Shown: positions 1 to 13,275, counted from the first letter of the stretch. The stretch is DNA of 64,000 bases from Maniola hyperantus (GCF_902806685.2 NC_048554.1:9486001-9550000), one strand, 5' to 3'. Notes: generated from the sequence alone by a model not told the origin. A program made the numbers and translations.

Positions 1-2400
1 GACTAAAATACATATATACCTATTTATTCTTTAATATTAGTTTATTAAATTCAAGAAAAAGTAACAAAACTTAAACAACAAGAAACTAGACACTAATAAG
101 TAGAGCAAAAAAATATAAAAAGCTACAAAATACAACACAGTTACTTATCCACATCCTTTCTACAATCAAACAAAGTTGTGTTGCCAACAAACACGACCAC
201 AAAAGCTTCTTTACGGTGTCATTAAAAGCACAATCAGTACCAAGAAGGAAGAGATAAGTCAACTCGATTGCTGATAGCATCCTGTGTAGATAGCGCTTTA
301 CTTTACAAATTGTTGAGGCAGGTCCTGGATAATTTACCTTACTACGGCTGCATTAGAAATTAGTCTCTAAGTATATGCAGCCTAAGGTTGATAAATGACA
401 GTTTGTGATAGAGAAAGATCCGGTGAGTTGTCATTATTAATTTACCTTGCTGTACTAGAACTTATACCTTAAGAATATTAGACTTAAGGTTGATAAAGGA
501 GAGGTCGTGATAATCTTGTACTTAGATTACAAGCACGCGCTTAGTAACTGCCGCGGATGCTAAAATGCGCAATAAACACTTATGTTTAAACGATCTTGGA
601 TAAAATTTAATAATCAATCGTAGATATCCAGTCTCATATCTACCATAGAAATCTCTTTGCTTAGATTTAAGTACCGAGGAATCCACTACCACATACACCA
701 GATATCTAGGTCATCATCTAGTTCCAAGCTCATGTAATTTAGAGCAACCTTCTATCAACCTTCTATCTAGTCATCTTTAAATCAAGTAGGTAGGTACGTC
801 ATTAATTCAGCGGTTAACCAAGACTTTTTCACCTAAAACTTATCTATAACATACATAATGGTACTGATTCTGATGGCAAACTTTAAGATATTTGCATCTT
901 TTTTTTACAGTTCTTGCAATTCACGAAGGCGAATGAACTTTACTTGTGGTGACTTCGTATATGTGGATATTGCGTACCTAAGTGTGCGTGCCTGTTGGAC
1001 CAATCAGCAAGCGAGCAAGCGCTCGCAAACGCACACCTTTACTTTACCTTACTTACACCGATACCACTTAAACACAAGCATGAGCCACTCGCCCTCCTGA
1101 AATGCAAGAACTACTTATACTAATGTAATAAAAAGGACAGACAAACTTAATTTAATTTTAAACTGTCACACTGTTAATTGAGGCGACAGTCTTGAGAAGA
1201 CTAGTGTTTAAATTTGTAAAAAAGGAATAAAATGTAGAGAAAGATAACAGAATCGACATCATTGTGGCAAAATCTAATTACTCTTATACCTAAAATCCCA
1301 TAACAAGTAATCTTTGCCTCAATAACAGAACCGGCATAATCAAAATGACCTCATACTGGGACATTATGCTCAAAGCGTCACACCTCAGTTCAATCTCCCT
1401 GACAATATTTTGAAACTTCACGCGACCCGCAGGGTTTGCAATTGTTGTCACACGTGCGCTCTGAATGGGCCCTTAGTGGAATGTGTCAGCCCTATTTATG
1501 ACGCCTAATTGAATTATAGGCCTTGGTTTCCACTTATCAGATAAGCTTGTTTAATTCGTTAACTTAACTTTGGCTTAAATGATAAGACCTGGTAGAAATA
1601 GGCCGGCACTTTTCCCGTACTTTTTCTACTTTTTGCAGATATATATCGACCAAAGATTTAGGGTGCAACTGCACCTAGGCATATTATAAGTGGATGTCAA
1701 TTTCCTTTAAAATTTTAATAGGTTTCATGTTTGTTACATCAATTTAGCTCTTTTTCATAGTCCATCCCATCCCTCCCATCCATCTCTTCTGTGGTAAGTG
1801 ATGATGTAGTTCAAATGGAAGAGGGCTAATCTGTAAGGAGATTTTTTAAACCACACCTACACCTAACTGGTTTCTAATCGGCATCGTACCGAAACGCTAA
1901 ACTGCGTTAGTCAGGTCGTCAAAATATCGGATATATCGATAAAAAATTACTGAATTCCTTCAAGCTTAAATTAAGTTTCATGGTCGCTCTCATAATTATG
2001 CAGATAATGTGCAACGGAATGCATAATATCTTTTTGCCACTCAGTGGCAATATACCTTTATGAATATGTTCAACTTATCGAAGTTATGATCCATTTAATA
2101 GCATAACACTTTGTGACAAAGGTTCTCCGATGGAATTAGAGCTGACATTGACTTCTCTCAACAAGTCACGGTCTACCAGTAAAGGATCTTCCATGTACCT
2201 AATCCAAACATTCGCTTCGAGTGCTCGGCACATATTTGTTTTGTTAGATTCGGACTGTTATCTTTGCAAACAAGGAGGCTGTTTGGATAAGAGGGATGGC
2301 GTCGGCAAATACCACCATGGATTTCGTGTTTAGTTTAGATTTGTCGGATTTTCGTGGTACGTAAATAAACAACATCGATTCGCTATATTTTTATAACATA
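1..2400. other. Intergenic, no gene seen
   Basis: AT-rich sequence with stops in all frames. A faint direct pair (AATTTACCTT...TAAGGTTGATAAA) repeats at about 331 and 439, with a period near 105. Nothing else stands out. Confidence 0.6.
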
Positions 2401-2772
2401 AAAACGGCCAAGTGCGAGTCAGGCTCGCGCAGTAAGGGTTCCGTACTACGGTCGTATTTTTTCGACATTTTGCACGATAAATCAAAACCTGTGATACATA
2501 AAAATAAATAAATAACTGTTTTAGAATTCACAAGTGAAGTCCTTGCATATGATACCCCACTTGATATAGCTGTTATCTTACTGAGAAAATTGAAAACACT
2601 AATATTATTAGTTCATGACCACAATTTTTTTTGTGTGATGTAACCACAAATTCACGGTTTACAGATTTTTCCACTTATCTGCTATAAGACCTACCTACCT
2701 GCCAAATTTCATGATTCTAGGTCAACGGGAAGTACCCTGTAGGTTTCTTGACAGACAGACAGACAACCCTTA
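2401..2772 (+). repeat. Family A repeat (GGCCAAGTGCGAGTC)
   Basis: Family A runs from CGGCCAAGTGCGAGTC through TTTTGCACGATAAATC, CATATGATACCCCACTTGA and TTCATGATTCTAGGTCAACG to a (GACA)n tract and GGAACCCTTATAGG. This copy lacks the last 40 bases. Confidence 0.75.
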
Positions 2773-2861
2773 AAACAACTTTTATTGAAATGCCTTTCGG
2801 GGCGATTATTTACCTAGAGCCAATATAAAATCAAAAATTAAATTAGCCATGCTGACATTAT

Positions 2862-3070
2862 TTGATCATCATCACCATAATCAACCCATCGCTGTCTCAC
2901 TACTGAGCACGAATTACCTCTCAGAATGAGAAGGGTTTGGCCATGTTTTACCAGTAGTCTAGCTGACTAAGTGTGCATTCGCAGACTTTAGACACCTTTG
3001 AGAACATTATAGAAAACTCTCAGGCGTGCTGGTTTCCTCACGATATTTTCCTTCATCGATATTACTTGCA
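2862..3070 (-). mobile_element. SINE family D, body and tail
   Basis: ATCATCATCACCATAATCAAC, TACTGAGCACGAATTACCTC and CCTCACGATATTTTCCTTC. The head is lost. Confidence 0.7.
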
Positions 3071-4054
3071 TAGCCATAATTTTTTTTTTTGATACTGATG
3101 GACATCGTAAAAGCAAGAACTAAATGCTCAAGTATTTAAACCTATAAATTTAATTTGACTTAAGCATAACGAGAACATTACTGTATGAAAAACATTCAAA
3201 GAATATACTACTTCGCTTGAAAAGCTATTACAAATTCTCTTCAAAGTAGAGTAGGTACCTATACACTGAAAAGGATGCGTATCAAATTAATACAGAAAGA
3301 ACTCACATTCATGTTAGGTACTTCATAGAAGATAATAAGAAAACGTGAATTATCCGCTTTGGGGATAAAAAATTTGGACAATTTTTGTTAGGTTCGGTAT
3401 CAGAAGCCTTAGATGTGGCATCCGTTATCCTCATCGATTGTGCACACCCAGTTCAGTCCATTCATAAGTTCAACGAAGCAAAGATCCTTGGTGAATGGAG
3501 GAATATTTTTGTGGTAATTATCAGTGCTGAAAAGCCCACACTATAATATTGTCTGAATTCTCCTCCAAACTATTTGACATTAAAGGAATGCATTGTGCAT
3601 GCTTGTATGCCATAAATAAAAACCAAAACAAGAAGGAGCTTGAACTGAAATTAGTGAATCGCAAGGTCAGAGGGTTTTCGTTGCTCTGATGCAGGGTGAA
3701 CTGATATCATAATAGGCTGAGTATCTATTATCAATCTTTGTAAATGTGGAATGCATTTGGAGTGGAGTGGGAAGGAAACAAAAAAATTTTTTTATGTACT
3801 TAGGCGCTTTTACAAAAAGATTCTATGTTTGATGAACATACGGAAATATGAATGAAATATGCTTCATTACCTACATCAAAAGAGAAATGCAAACAATAAT
3901 ACAAACATCCGAAAAATGAAAGTAAGTAGGTGCGAGTAGGTAGAAGTGGCGCTTTTATCGACATTTTCTATCGGTTTGACTTTTCACCGAGAAAAGGCAA
4001 TCGAAACTAACTGAGTAACTACGCACGTGCAGTAATAATGTATTATTGCCGACA

Positions 4055-4263
4055 TATGCTATGCTCGCGAGTTTGTCCAAGTGGACTTCATAATTTTCGA
4101 ACCCCTTAGAAGTGGAATTTCGAAAAGTCCTTTCTTAGTGAATACTTACTCTTTACAAAGAACACACCCTCCAAATTTCATATCTCTCGGACAAAGTAGT
4201 TTGTGCGTTGATATAATATTAGCCAGACAATCAATTAGTCAGTCAGTCAGGACTTTGAATTTT
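4055..4263 (+). repeat. Family B repeat, left part, split by a LINE
   Basis: GCTCGCGAGTTTGTCCAAGT through GTCAGTCAGTCAGGAC. The rest of its tail (TATATATACAGATT) resumes at 4727 after the LINE, so this repeat is the older of the two. Confidence 0.65.
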
Positions 4264-4717
4264 TTTTTTTTAATAGATATAGCGAGCAAACGAGCAGGCG
4301 GGTCACCTGATGTTAAGTGATTACCGCCGCCCATGAACATTTGCAGCACCAGAGGAGCCGCCGATGCGTTGCCGGCCTTTTAGGAATTTGTTGGTCCGCC
4401 CCTTGAATAACCCCATGTTATAATCTAGTGGGAACACCGCCGATGGGAGTTGGTTCCACAGTTTGCACGTGCGTGGAAAGAAGGATCTGGCGCAGCGGAC
4501 GGTCGAAGTGCACCAGACACCCAGATGGTGAGGGTGAAATTCCTTACGGTGGCGCGCGGTGCGGTTGTAGAAAAAAGAGGGTGGAATGAGGTCAAAAAGC
4601 TCCTCTGAGCACTCCCTATTATACAGGCGATAGAACACGCATAGGGAGCTAACGTCTCTGCGGTGCTCCAGGCTTTCCAACGAGCCGGTTAGTTTGGGAT
4701 CGTCCACAAGTCGAACA
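4264..4717 (-). mobile_element. 5'-truncated CR1/jockey-type LINE 3' end
   Basis: The minus-strand frame (VRLVDDPKLTGSLESLEHRR to GAANVHGRR, stop at 4321) has the look of the C-terminal end of LINE ORF2 proteins, with RARSFF.RTCKLWNQLPSAVF typical of that region. The short 3' end GCGAGCAAACGAGCAGGCGG abuts a poly(T) tract. TTGAATTTT at 4255-4263 and 4718-4726 is a target duplication. Codons upstream of 4717 belong to the host repeat, not the LINE. Confidence 0.75.
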
Positions 4718-4740
4718 TTGAATTTTATATATACAGATTT

Positions 4741-7104
4741 ATTTGATAACGTGTAAAACAATTCAGATATAAACCGTATAATATGAGTAATATGTTATTT
4801 TAAAGTAAAAAGTTCGTTGCGCAGGCGAAAAAAAACAAAATTATCGGGACTATAATGAGCCCCTATGGCACAGCGTGAGTCCGAAATTCGATCAATAGGA
4901 ATTTATTGGCCAGATTCGCAAAGCAACGCTTCCTTTTAAAGTTTCGATTGTTAAGGCGGGCAGGATTTTTTCTTGAGATTTCTTATTTTTTTGGGATAAT
5001 AGGACGGCGCGAGCGTTTTTCCTCTGCGCTATTATGCTTGGAACTGAAATGACAGTAAGAGTTACGCCCACTTTTTAATTCTTTTTGTCCGAGTCTTCGG
5101 GTTTTTAAAGATTATAGAATAGACCTTCGAGCGGTTTCGGACGTGAATGGATGGCTGCCAAATTGTATTTTATTTTTAAGAGTTTTATTATGCAATTATA
5201 TTTGGACTGACAATTGTACATGGCTTTGTCTGTGTTAGAAAATTTTATTTTGAGAATCAAAGACAGCGCCTAAACTTAAAACTAGTCCTAACCAGTATCT
5301 ATTTTTTCGTAAGTAATCAAAACGGGTAAACTAGCTTTTTACACCACTGCTGGTGCAGCTTCATATTACCGTTAAAAATCTATAAGTAGAGCTTCCTTAA
5401 TACATTTTTTTATTTTACCTAATTCGTTAATAAGTTTCATAAAGTACCTACTCTACTACTGTACCTACTCTACTATCTTTGAATCTATTAAAAGTTTTAA
5501 ATCACAACCTGATCAAAGCCTACCCACGCTTATAAAAGGGTCGTTATCTTGATGCCCGTAAACAAACCCCAATGGTTCTCTAGTGGCCATCTAACACGTG
5601 TTCAACTATTTGGTTACACTAGTGTATTGATTGCTTAACGTTCTAACTTAAGAATAATTTTGGAGAAAACTTTGCTTTACCAGTTTCAGTTAAAGTTCAT
5701 TTTTCACTGATGCATCAAGCTTGATTAAGTTCATTACAGCAGTATAAGATCGGAAGTCACAAACAAATTAAAATTTATAATACTATTTTAATGTTACTGT
5801 GATAGAGCTCAATGTTGCATGGTAGCGTATAAAGCCTAGTTTACATGGGCATAAAATTGAATAATATCACTTCATCCATAAGGGGCACTTTAAACCGTCT
5901 TAGACATGTCGTAGCGAATGATTGTGTTACGTCGATACATCAAGCCGTAGACACTTCGTAGGCTTCTATTCAGTTTCGCCGCCCCATCATTTCCTGTCCC
6001 AATCTTGGCCCGAGGCGATTTTTGCAATACAATTAAATTTTTTCCGCACCTTTTTTCAATTTTTTAAATTTCGGTCAGTCGGTATTATGTTACAGATGAA
6101 AAAAATTGGGATTTTAGATTTGTAAAGATAGCGCTGTTTTTAACTGAATACGTTTTTGTAGTTATAGGTAGAGTTTAGTTTTTTTAAGGCTGAATCTTTG
6201 CGAAATGACCGCATCGGTGGAATTATTTTTTTAGGCGAAGATCAAAGATGTGCTTTCGGTTCGGTATCGCAACCTGCAGATTTTTTTTCGGAACCTCAGG
6301 GTTTGTATTTTTCTTTACTTCCATTAATGTACCTACCTACTCATCTCATCAACTGGCTTGACAATTTTTTTAATTGATGTTACCCTAGAAATAAATTTTT
6401 ATACTTGCCACAAGTCTACGTACGTTCCTGGAAAATATCTTTAGCTATAATAATATTGACTAGAGTTAAACGGCGTACTTAGGTCCCATAGCTAGCTTTA
6501 TTGTTGACTTTAAGTTTACTGTGACCTGTTTTGTCTATGTGCACCACCATAGCTATATATACTTAAGTGTCTACACAAAGTTACAAAGGTAAAAATATTT
6601 TGCCGCAATATAACTGACAAAAATATATTCGCCCACTTTTTTATGAACCTCGACAAATCAGTTTTTCAAATCGCAGTTTCCGTTTTAAAAAAGGAATGCA
6701 CTGTAATTTAAAACCACACAAAATCGTCGTGCAACACGTGCAGAATGTATTTTTTCCCACTTGTTACCATGTTTTATAAAAACAAACGGGGATGTGTTAT
6801 TTTTTTTAGCAACATTTTAGCGTCACGTGTTAGTGATTTGCCACTAATGGTGGCATGGTCGCTACTTCCGATTGCTTGGAGGTTGCAGCAAAAATGCATT
6901 TGTCAACATTGTGACCACGCTACAAGGTACAAGACGTGTATTCAAACTAATAAGGTTTTTTTAATTTGTAAGGTATCAAACTCTTATTTTATTTTATGCA
7001 GGAGGATCTGAGATCACTTCTTTATCCTATCCTCAAATAATCTCTAACATATTCCCTCAGAATACAGAGAGCATTTTCCTATCCCCAGAAAATCTTTTAA
7101 CATT
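4741..7104. other. Intergenic, no gene seen
   Basis: Short frames only, low GC, no repeat I could name. Confidence 0.5.
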
Positions 7105-7225
7105 TTATGATTAATAACTTTTACAAGTGCTTTTGAATCGTCAAAAAATTTACCACTGGTTTGGAATTCCTACAGAGAAGAACCAGCAAGAAACTCGGCA
7201 GTTATTCTTTAAGATGTTCTACACA
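7105..7225 (+). repeat. Family F repeat
   Basis: Family F is marked by ACTTTCGAATCGTC, CACTGGTTCGGAATGCC and AACCAGCAAGAAACTCGGC. This copy reads GAACCAGCAAGAAACTCGGC. Confidence 0.6.
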
Positions 7226-7469
7226 TAAAGTTTAGATTTTATTTCTTATAGCAATATTACCTCCTATTACTCTGATATTATTATCCTGCGTTCTTCTTAC
7301 CAAGCATATGCAACATAGTCGGAAGTGCATAAGTGTTACACAACCAGCTAATTATGAGTCTTAAGTAACGTTTTCCTGTTCACTTAGCGCGTCCTTGCGA
7401 ATTGCGAAGCATGCAGCTAAATGTTGTTTCCCTGTAGGTACAATGACACTGGATTGGCAGGCTCGGGTT

Positions 7470-7725
7470 GTTATTCCAAGGGCAGGCTTCACACGCCTTT
7501 AAGAACGTCATAAAGAACTCTCAGGCATGAAGGTTTCCTCACGATGTTTTCATTCACCGCTAACTCAATATTTAATTGCCCAAAGTTCACGTACTTAAGC
7601 TTCTAAAAGTAAAGTTCATTTGGCCAGCGTGGTGGACTATAGCCTAACTAAACCCTTCCCATTCTGATAGGAGACCCGTGCTCAGTAGTGGGTTGACGAT
7701 GCATTGGGATGATGATATCACTGAT
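7470..7725 (+). mobile_element. SINE family D, headless
   Basis: TCAGGCATGAAGGTTTCCTC, GGCCAGCGTGGTGGACTATA and AGGAGACCCGTGCTCAGTAG to GGGATGATGAT. It seems to hold rearranged duplicate pieces near 7480-7560. Confidence 0.65.
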
Positions 7726-7755
7726 AATGACAAGTTTTAAAAAGCTTGTTTTTTT

Positions 7756-7777
7756 CCTAACCTAACCTAACCTAACC
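7756..7777 (-). repeat. (CCTAA)4, interstitial telomere-type repeat
   Basis: Four perfect CCTAA units plus CC, the complement of the insect telomere repeat TTAGG, preceded by a T run. Confidence 0.8.
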
Positions 7778-8561
7778 GAAAACTTGTACTTACCAAAATC
7801 TCCATACCCCAAATTTATATACCTTATTCAGTCTATGAAGTGATTTTTATCTTATGTCGTAGTTAATTAAAATGCGTTATTTCAGTGTTATCTGTATGTG
7901 TCTGTGTTGTATGTTGGATATCGATTTTTTTTCTAAAAAATAAGTGTAAGTACCTAAGTAAGGAATTTACTCATTCGCTTTGTTTTGTTTTCAAGAGTCT
8001 CCCGTTTCCCAGACTTGTGTGTAAGACAGTGCTTTTAACAGTATTCAAGTGCCTATTTAAGTAATATGTCCGCTTCTGCATTCTTGGGAGTGACGTGGAA
8101 GTGACAATATAGTGTGAGATTCGCAAGGGCCCGCTAAGTGGCCAGGAAGTGTTACTTAAGGACCATTTAATGGGCTTAAAATGCACACACGAAGCTCTTG
8201 GAATTCCACATTTAAGTGTTTCGCAACGTGGTCCATTTATTTCTTATCAATTTATGTTAGCTTCTCAAAATATTTGTAATGCGCGAAAAAAATCGTAACG
8301 ATTTCTGTCAGCAAACCTAGGAACATGGAACAGCATTCTTGCCTTCCCGGCATCCGAGATGGCAAGGATCCTGTACAAATTGGTATTAAGAGGACCTAGT
8401 CGTAGAAAGTAAGACTTTTTTGTATGCGGTTTGTAGTTCTGTACTCTACAGGGGTGACTATAAATAAATTAGATTAAAAAAAAAGTTTGTACGGGTAGAA
8501 ATTGCTGTAAGCAATAAAGACAGATAGCCTAAGTAATTGAACTTTGTAGTTCTCTATGTAA

Positions 8562-8952
8562 GTTTTTAGGGTTTCGTACCTCAAAAGGAAAAAAGGAACC
8601 CTTATAGGACCACTTTGTTGTCTGTCTGTCCGTCTATCTATCGTGTCTGTCAAGAAAACCTATAGGGTACTTCCCGTTGACCTAGAATCATGAAATTTGG
8701 TAGAAAGGTATAGGTCTTATCGCACATGTAAAGGAAAACAATCCGAGAACCTTGAATTTATGGTTACATCACAAAACAAATTAAAATGTGTTCAAGAAGA
8801 ATTTAATTTACTAAATTACTACCTACCTATATAGATGCCGCAGTCGGACATTAACTTGCAGTGTTCTACATAAAAGAGTTGGGTATGTCTTGTAGGTACG
8901 ATGGTACAGAACCCTTTTGTGTAAGTTCGACTCGCATTTGACCGGTTTTTTG
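8562..8952 (-). repeat. Family A repeat with altered middle
   Basis: The TACCTCAAAAGGAAAAAAGG end and the GACTCGCATTTGACCGG end are clear, but the central 130 bases do not match other copies. Confidence 0.6.
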
Positions 8953-10435
8953 TGTGTAGTGAAATATTTATATCCAAGCATGAATTTATTTGCCTAAGCA
9001 CCTACCCCTCTCTCAATTTTTGAATCACTTGCACAAAAGTTGCATTATTAGTTGCATTTTCACCAAATATAGACAAAACTACTTAAAACTACTTTGAAGA
9101 TCTTCTGATAAATCGTAATAGATCTTTACGAGTATTGTGGACAGTAATTCAGTCACAAAAATGATTAAAACTTTGCTTTTACAAAGAAGAATCAATAATT
9201 ACATCCCTGTTTACGATATATTTCAGAGACCTTAGAGAAAAAAATCGAGACATCTGCTGTGGCATATTTTGGACCAAACACTGTGTCGGTGTCTTTAAAT
9301 AAATTAAGTAACACCGTTTTTGTGAAAAATCACACCAGCGCAGCCGTTCTACGGACTGAATTAACATGTTTTTCTTGTTACCAAACACCGTGAAAGCCTC
9401 AATCGCACCCTTATTTAAGATCTTTCTATCTTTTAAAAACGTCTTGGCTTCTTTTAAAAGCGTCACTTTTGACGTCAGCTCTTGTTGACGTTATATCGAT
9501 GCGGAACTGTGCTTGAGGGTATAATCATTATTATGTTTAATTGCTAACATAGTTTTACTACTAGAAGCACCGCAGTCCCATCATAACCACGACCCGTGCA
9601 ATTGGGTTGAAATATGGACAAATAAAAACATCAGTTTAATCGTGGTACGTACCTACCCGTCATTCATTTACATCAAAATATATATTCTTTAGAGGTAATT
9701 CTACTAACTTAAAACATCTAAAATGTCTTACCTATTACATGCATTAATAGTAGGAATTAGGATAGTGGGATGGTTCCTTTGAACTTTATGATAAGTGTAT
9801 GATATAAGAAATTTAAAATCACGAGAAAAGACACGGACTTCGTCTATAACATGAATTGGTGCTAATCCGTCAGCTTTATCCGAATTTCACGCCAGACTTG
9901 TTTGTTTCACGCGTCGGTATTTTGCACAAAGAGTTGTGAATTTTAACAAGGCAAGTGGCAAGTTCTATTGATGTTCACAGCTATTTGGGCTTCAAAGACT
10001 GGCTCTACCTATTAACCATTGCCGCAGGATATATAATAGAGCATTACATGCTGCAGATAATTTAAAAGAAGTTGCGTAGGTAAGTGATAGAATCTTTCTA
10101 CATAAGTACTTACGTTGTAGAATTTAGCATAACTTAGGTAATTACAATCTATAATAGAGAAAAGTTGTCAGTAGAGCTCTTTGTGTTAACTTGCCTAGGT
10201 ATCTGTTTTGCTAAGTAATGAAAAATGTCTACTACTACTACTACTACTGTATTGTCTACCACTTGGTATGTCTAGGTATATTTTATTGTTTAATCAGTAG
10301 TATAAGTACTGGAACAGCATCTTTGTACGTGGGCGGTCGGTCAGATAAACGCAGTCTGTAGGTCAGGCAGTCGCAGGCGCTGGCAGTCGGTCAGAAAGTT
10401 GCAGTTTGACGAATGGTAATATCCATATACATTAA
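8953..10435. other. Intergenic, no gene seen
   Basis: The longest frame (9466-9179, minus) would start with GTG and has no recognisable domain. A (TAC)n run lies near 10225-10248. Confidence 0.5.
9470..9477. promoter_or_regulatory. CRE-type palindrome TGACGTCA
   Basis: Exact CREB/ATF consensus followed within 11 bases by TTGACGTT. No start site or gene can be tied to it. Confidence 0.25.
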
Positions 10436-10655
10436 AAAGAAAAGGTGGCTGACTGACTGACTGACTGATCTATCAACGCACAGCTCGATCTACTGGATCG
10501 GATTGGGCTGAAATTTGGCATGCAGATAGCTATTATGACGTAGGCATCCGCTAAGAAAGGATTTTTTAGAGTTCAACCCCTAAAGAGGTAAGATATACGG
10601 GTTTGATATTAGTGTAGTCCACGCGGATGAAGTAGCGGTTATAATAAACTAGTTG
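10436..10655 (-). repeat. Family B repeat
   Basis: (GACT)n then GATCTATCAACGCACAGCTC, GCATCCGCTAAGAAAGGATT and TAGTCCACGCGGATGAAG. Confidence 0.75.
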
Positions 10656-12704
10656 CAACATAAAATATGAAAGATCAATGAATCAGCATGTAATAAATTG
10701 TGCTAAATACAATTAACTGTCAAATCCTTAGATTCCATGAAACGAGCATCTAGCAGCTGTGACGGAAGGTAAGTCAACATCAATGTAACGCGTCGCAAAC
10801 CGTGAAATCTGTCGCGAAATCCAAAAGCCGTCTCGGATCACTGAATGCAGAGCTAGGCTAAATCAAAAAGCATGTGTTTGTAATACTGACACCCGTGCAC
10901 CGAGACGAATTGGCGAAGAAAGCCCGTACAAATCCCCAAGAAATAACCGAAAAACCGAAATTTTTCTGCGATTCGACACAGCTCCTAAATTTCACGGTGC
11001 CCTATTACTGCATCCTTCGGAACCCATGTCTCCATACGTTAGGTTATCACCCGGATAGATTGAATTTTTATATCGTATTTTGTTTCAAGGAAACTTGGCA
11101 TAATGTAATAAGCACCTAAATAAAACTCCAAATACTAATTAAATGCATTGTATTAATTCAATATGACACTTGTATTCTTTTTTCTATTGCCTACAGTACA
11201 ACTTTTCACTCAACCCTTTTTACGATGTCCATCGGTCTTCCGCTATGTTTTTTTCTCCCTTCTCCCACCAACGTTCCAAAAAGGTCCTTCAGCCCCTTTT
11301 CCGATGTGTTTTTTTTATAATCCATGTAACCATCTCTGGATTCTAGCATTTTGATCTAATAGATTCTTTCTTTTTTATTTTACTTTACATATTGAGAGTA
11401 TTTTTTTAGAGTTTTTTAAGTAACTATTCGTAGTTACGTCTACCTATGCGTTTTAAGCAAAAACTAAAAACTGAAAACTCAATTGCTTGCTTTAACGTTG
11501 AAGGTAAACATCGCGAGGAAACCTGCATGCCTGACAGTTTCCCATAATATTCGCAGCGGTGTGTTAAGCCAGTCTACTAGTGGCCAGTGGACTATGACCT
11601 AAGCCCTTCTTATTCTAGAGGAGATCCATGCTCAGTAGCAGGCTGGTGATGGGTTTATAGTGCCTAGGCATGATGATATGACTAGGCACTATAAACAATG
11701 AAATCACTAATTACCCTTTTAACTTGCCCGATTTTTACCTGCTAAATTGTAGCCACCCTTCAAAAGGACCTTTACCTCATCTATGTGTATAATCTATCTA
11801 TGCTCCTAAAACTACCTTTGTCGCTGACATGAACTGAGGTATCGCACTTTTGTTCCATATTCCGGGATCGGAACGAATCGCGTTTAGAATTCACCCCGAT
11901 TTATCATTCTTAAACGTTTGCCTGCCGCATTATACCCCTTACATGGACATCCAACACTTTTGTAGAATGTCACGTATCTTATACCATTTCTTGACACGTA
12001 ACGTCGATATCCATTTATTTTTTATTCATGCTGAATATATTGTGTCCACCGCTGAATATGATTACCTACTACAATGCCGGCTGAATGTGTGGCATTAGAT
12101 TTTTTCATCCAATCCTAAATCAATCCCGCAGTATCAATTAGACGAATCCATTACTTAAATATTTTATTTTTGTATAGGAACTTATTAATAGGCATTTTAT
12201 ATGTGCCCGAACTGTGACATAAAACAAAAAAATAAGTGCAGATATACAGATGATAATAAAAATAAGAAATTGTATCAAATAGCAGGTCCTGATTAACATC
12301 CCGGAATATGTTAGGAAGAAGAAAAGGGGGTTACATAGCGAACTATATATATTTAGATGTAGTTAGGTATGCCCAAATGATTAGTAAGTACCTCAGCTAA
12401 AGTGGCAGTGAACAACTGGGCGGGGTCATGTCTGTCGCGTCGCGATACCCACTGGTGAAAACTGCAAATGTAACATTTATTTTGTTTGAACTTTAAACTA
12501 CAATATAGCAAAACGGCAAGCACAGCGTGGAAGGTGGCGGGAAGTGGGTGGATGAGGAAGACGGAGTACCGTGTGTGATAGCGCGCTATTGGGAAGGTGT
12601 GTCTAACAGTAGATGGAAGCAAACTGAAAAATCGTACCCCTAGATCAAAACTGTTTCAGCACAAAAAAAAACTTCATCTTCAAAATGGTTTATCTTTTTT
12701 TAGA
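10656..12704. other. Intergenic with one SINE
   Basis: Apart from the family D SINE at 11480 I see no gene or named repeat. The frames at 10874-11119 and 11163-11354 lack domain features. Confidence 0.5.
11480..11685 (+). mobile_element. SINE family D, headless
   Basis: CGCGAGGAAACCTGCATGCC, GGCCAGTGGACTATGACC and GGAGATCCATGCTCAGTAGC to CATGATGATATG. Confidence 0.65.
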
Positions 12705-12800
12705 AACCAAGAATTTGCGAAAGGATCAGCCTTGCTGTCCAGCGTGGAAATGCAGTCAGTATTCTTGGCACCATTACACGTGGGCATGATTTGGGCAAGA
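12705..12800 (+). mobile_element. 3' fragment of the same RLE retrotransposon family
   Basis: About 85 bases match the end of the 53-kb element in the sense direction: GATCAGCCTTGCTGTCCAGC, GGAAATGCAG and TATTCTTGGCACCATT. The stop region and tail have decayed. A short open reading frame over this stretch is only the mutated relic of the endonuclease C-terminus. Confidence 0.65.
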
Positions 12801-13021
12801 TTTAGAAGGAATTTCTGTGCTTTAAATATTAAATAACACATAGTTACTGCTCCGCAGTTTTCCCGTACTAATATAATCGAGACAGGGATCAGAAGCTGAG
12901 GTTATATCAAACGACAAGATTTTTTAATTAAAAGAGTTTTGATCTAGGGCTGCGAAATAATTAATTGATTGAAGTCAAAACAAAAGTGCCTGACGCTGAG
13001 AAGTTAATTAAAAATTATGTC

Positions 13022-13275
13022 GTGATAGTCTAGTATTTAGGACTTCCGCCTCCTACTAGGTTCGATCGCGGGCACGCATCTCCAACTTTTTGGACATCGT
13101 GCATCGTGCAGCGTGAGGAATACCTGAGAGTTCTCCATAATGCTCTCAAAGGTGTCTGAAGTCGGCCAATTAGCACTTGGCCAGCGTGGTGGACTATGGG
13201 CAAAACCTTCTCTTACTGAGAGGAGACCCATGCTCAGTAGCGACCCGCGATGGGTTGATAGTGATTATGTGATAA
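13022..13275 (+). mobile_element. tRNA-headed SINE (family D), complete copy
   Basis: The head at 13022-13080 looks like a pol III promoter: GATAGTCTAGTATTTAGGAC (A box region) and GGTTCGATCGCGGGCACGC (B box region). The body has GTGAGGAATACCTGAGAG, CTCAAAGGTGTCTGAAGTC, GGCCAGCGTGGTGGACTATG and AGGAGACCCATGCTCAGTAG; the tail is GATGGGTTGATAGTG. Confidence 0.75.

Noticed and set aside
9179..9466. Minus-strand frame of 95 codons beside a CRE palindrome
   Set aside because: It starts at GTG, which is not a credible eukaryotic start, and has no homology I recognise.
13022..13080. tRNA gene
   Set aside because: The A- and B-box-like sequence is the head of a SINE: it runs straight into the SINE body and has no proper cloverleaf.
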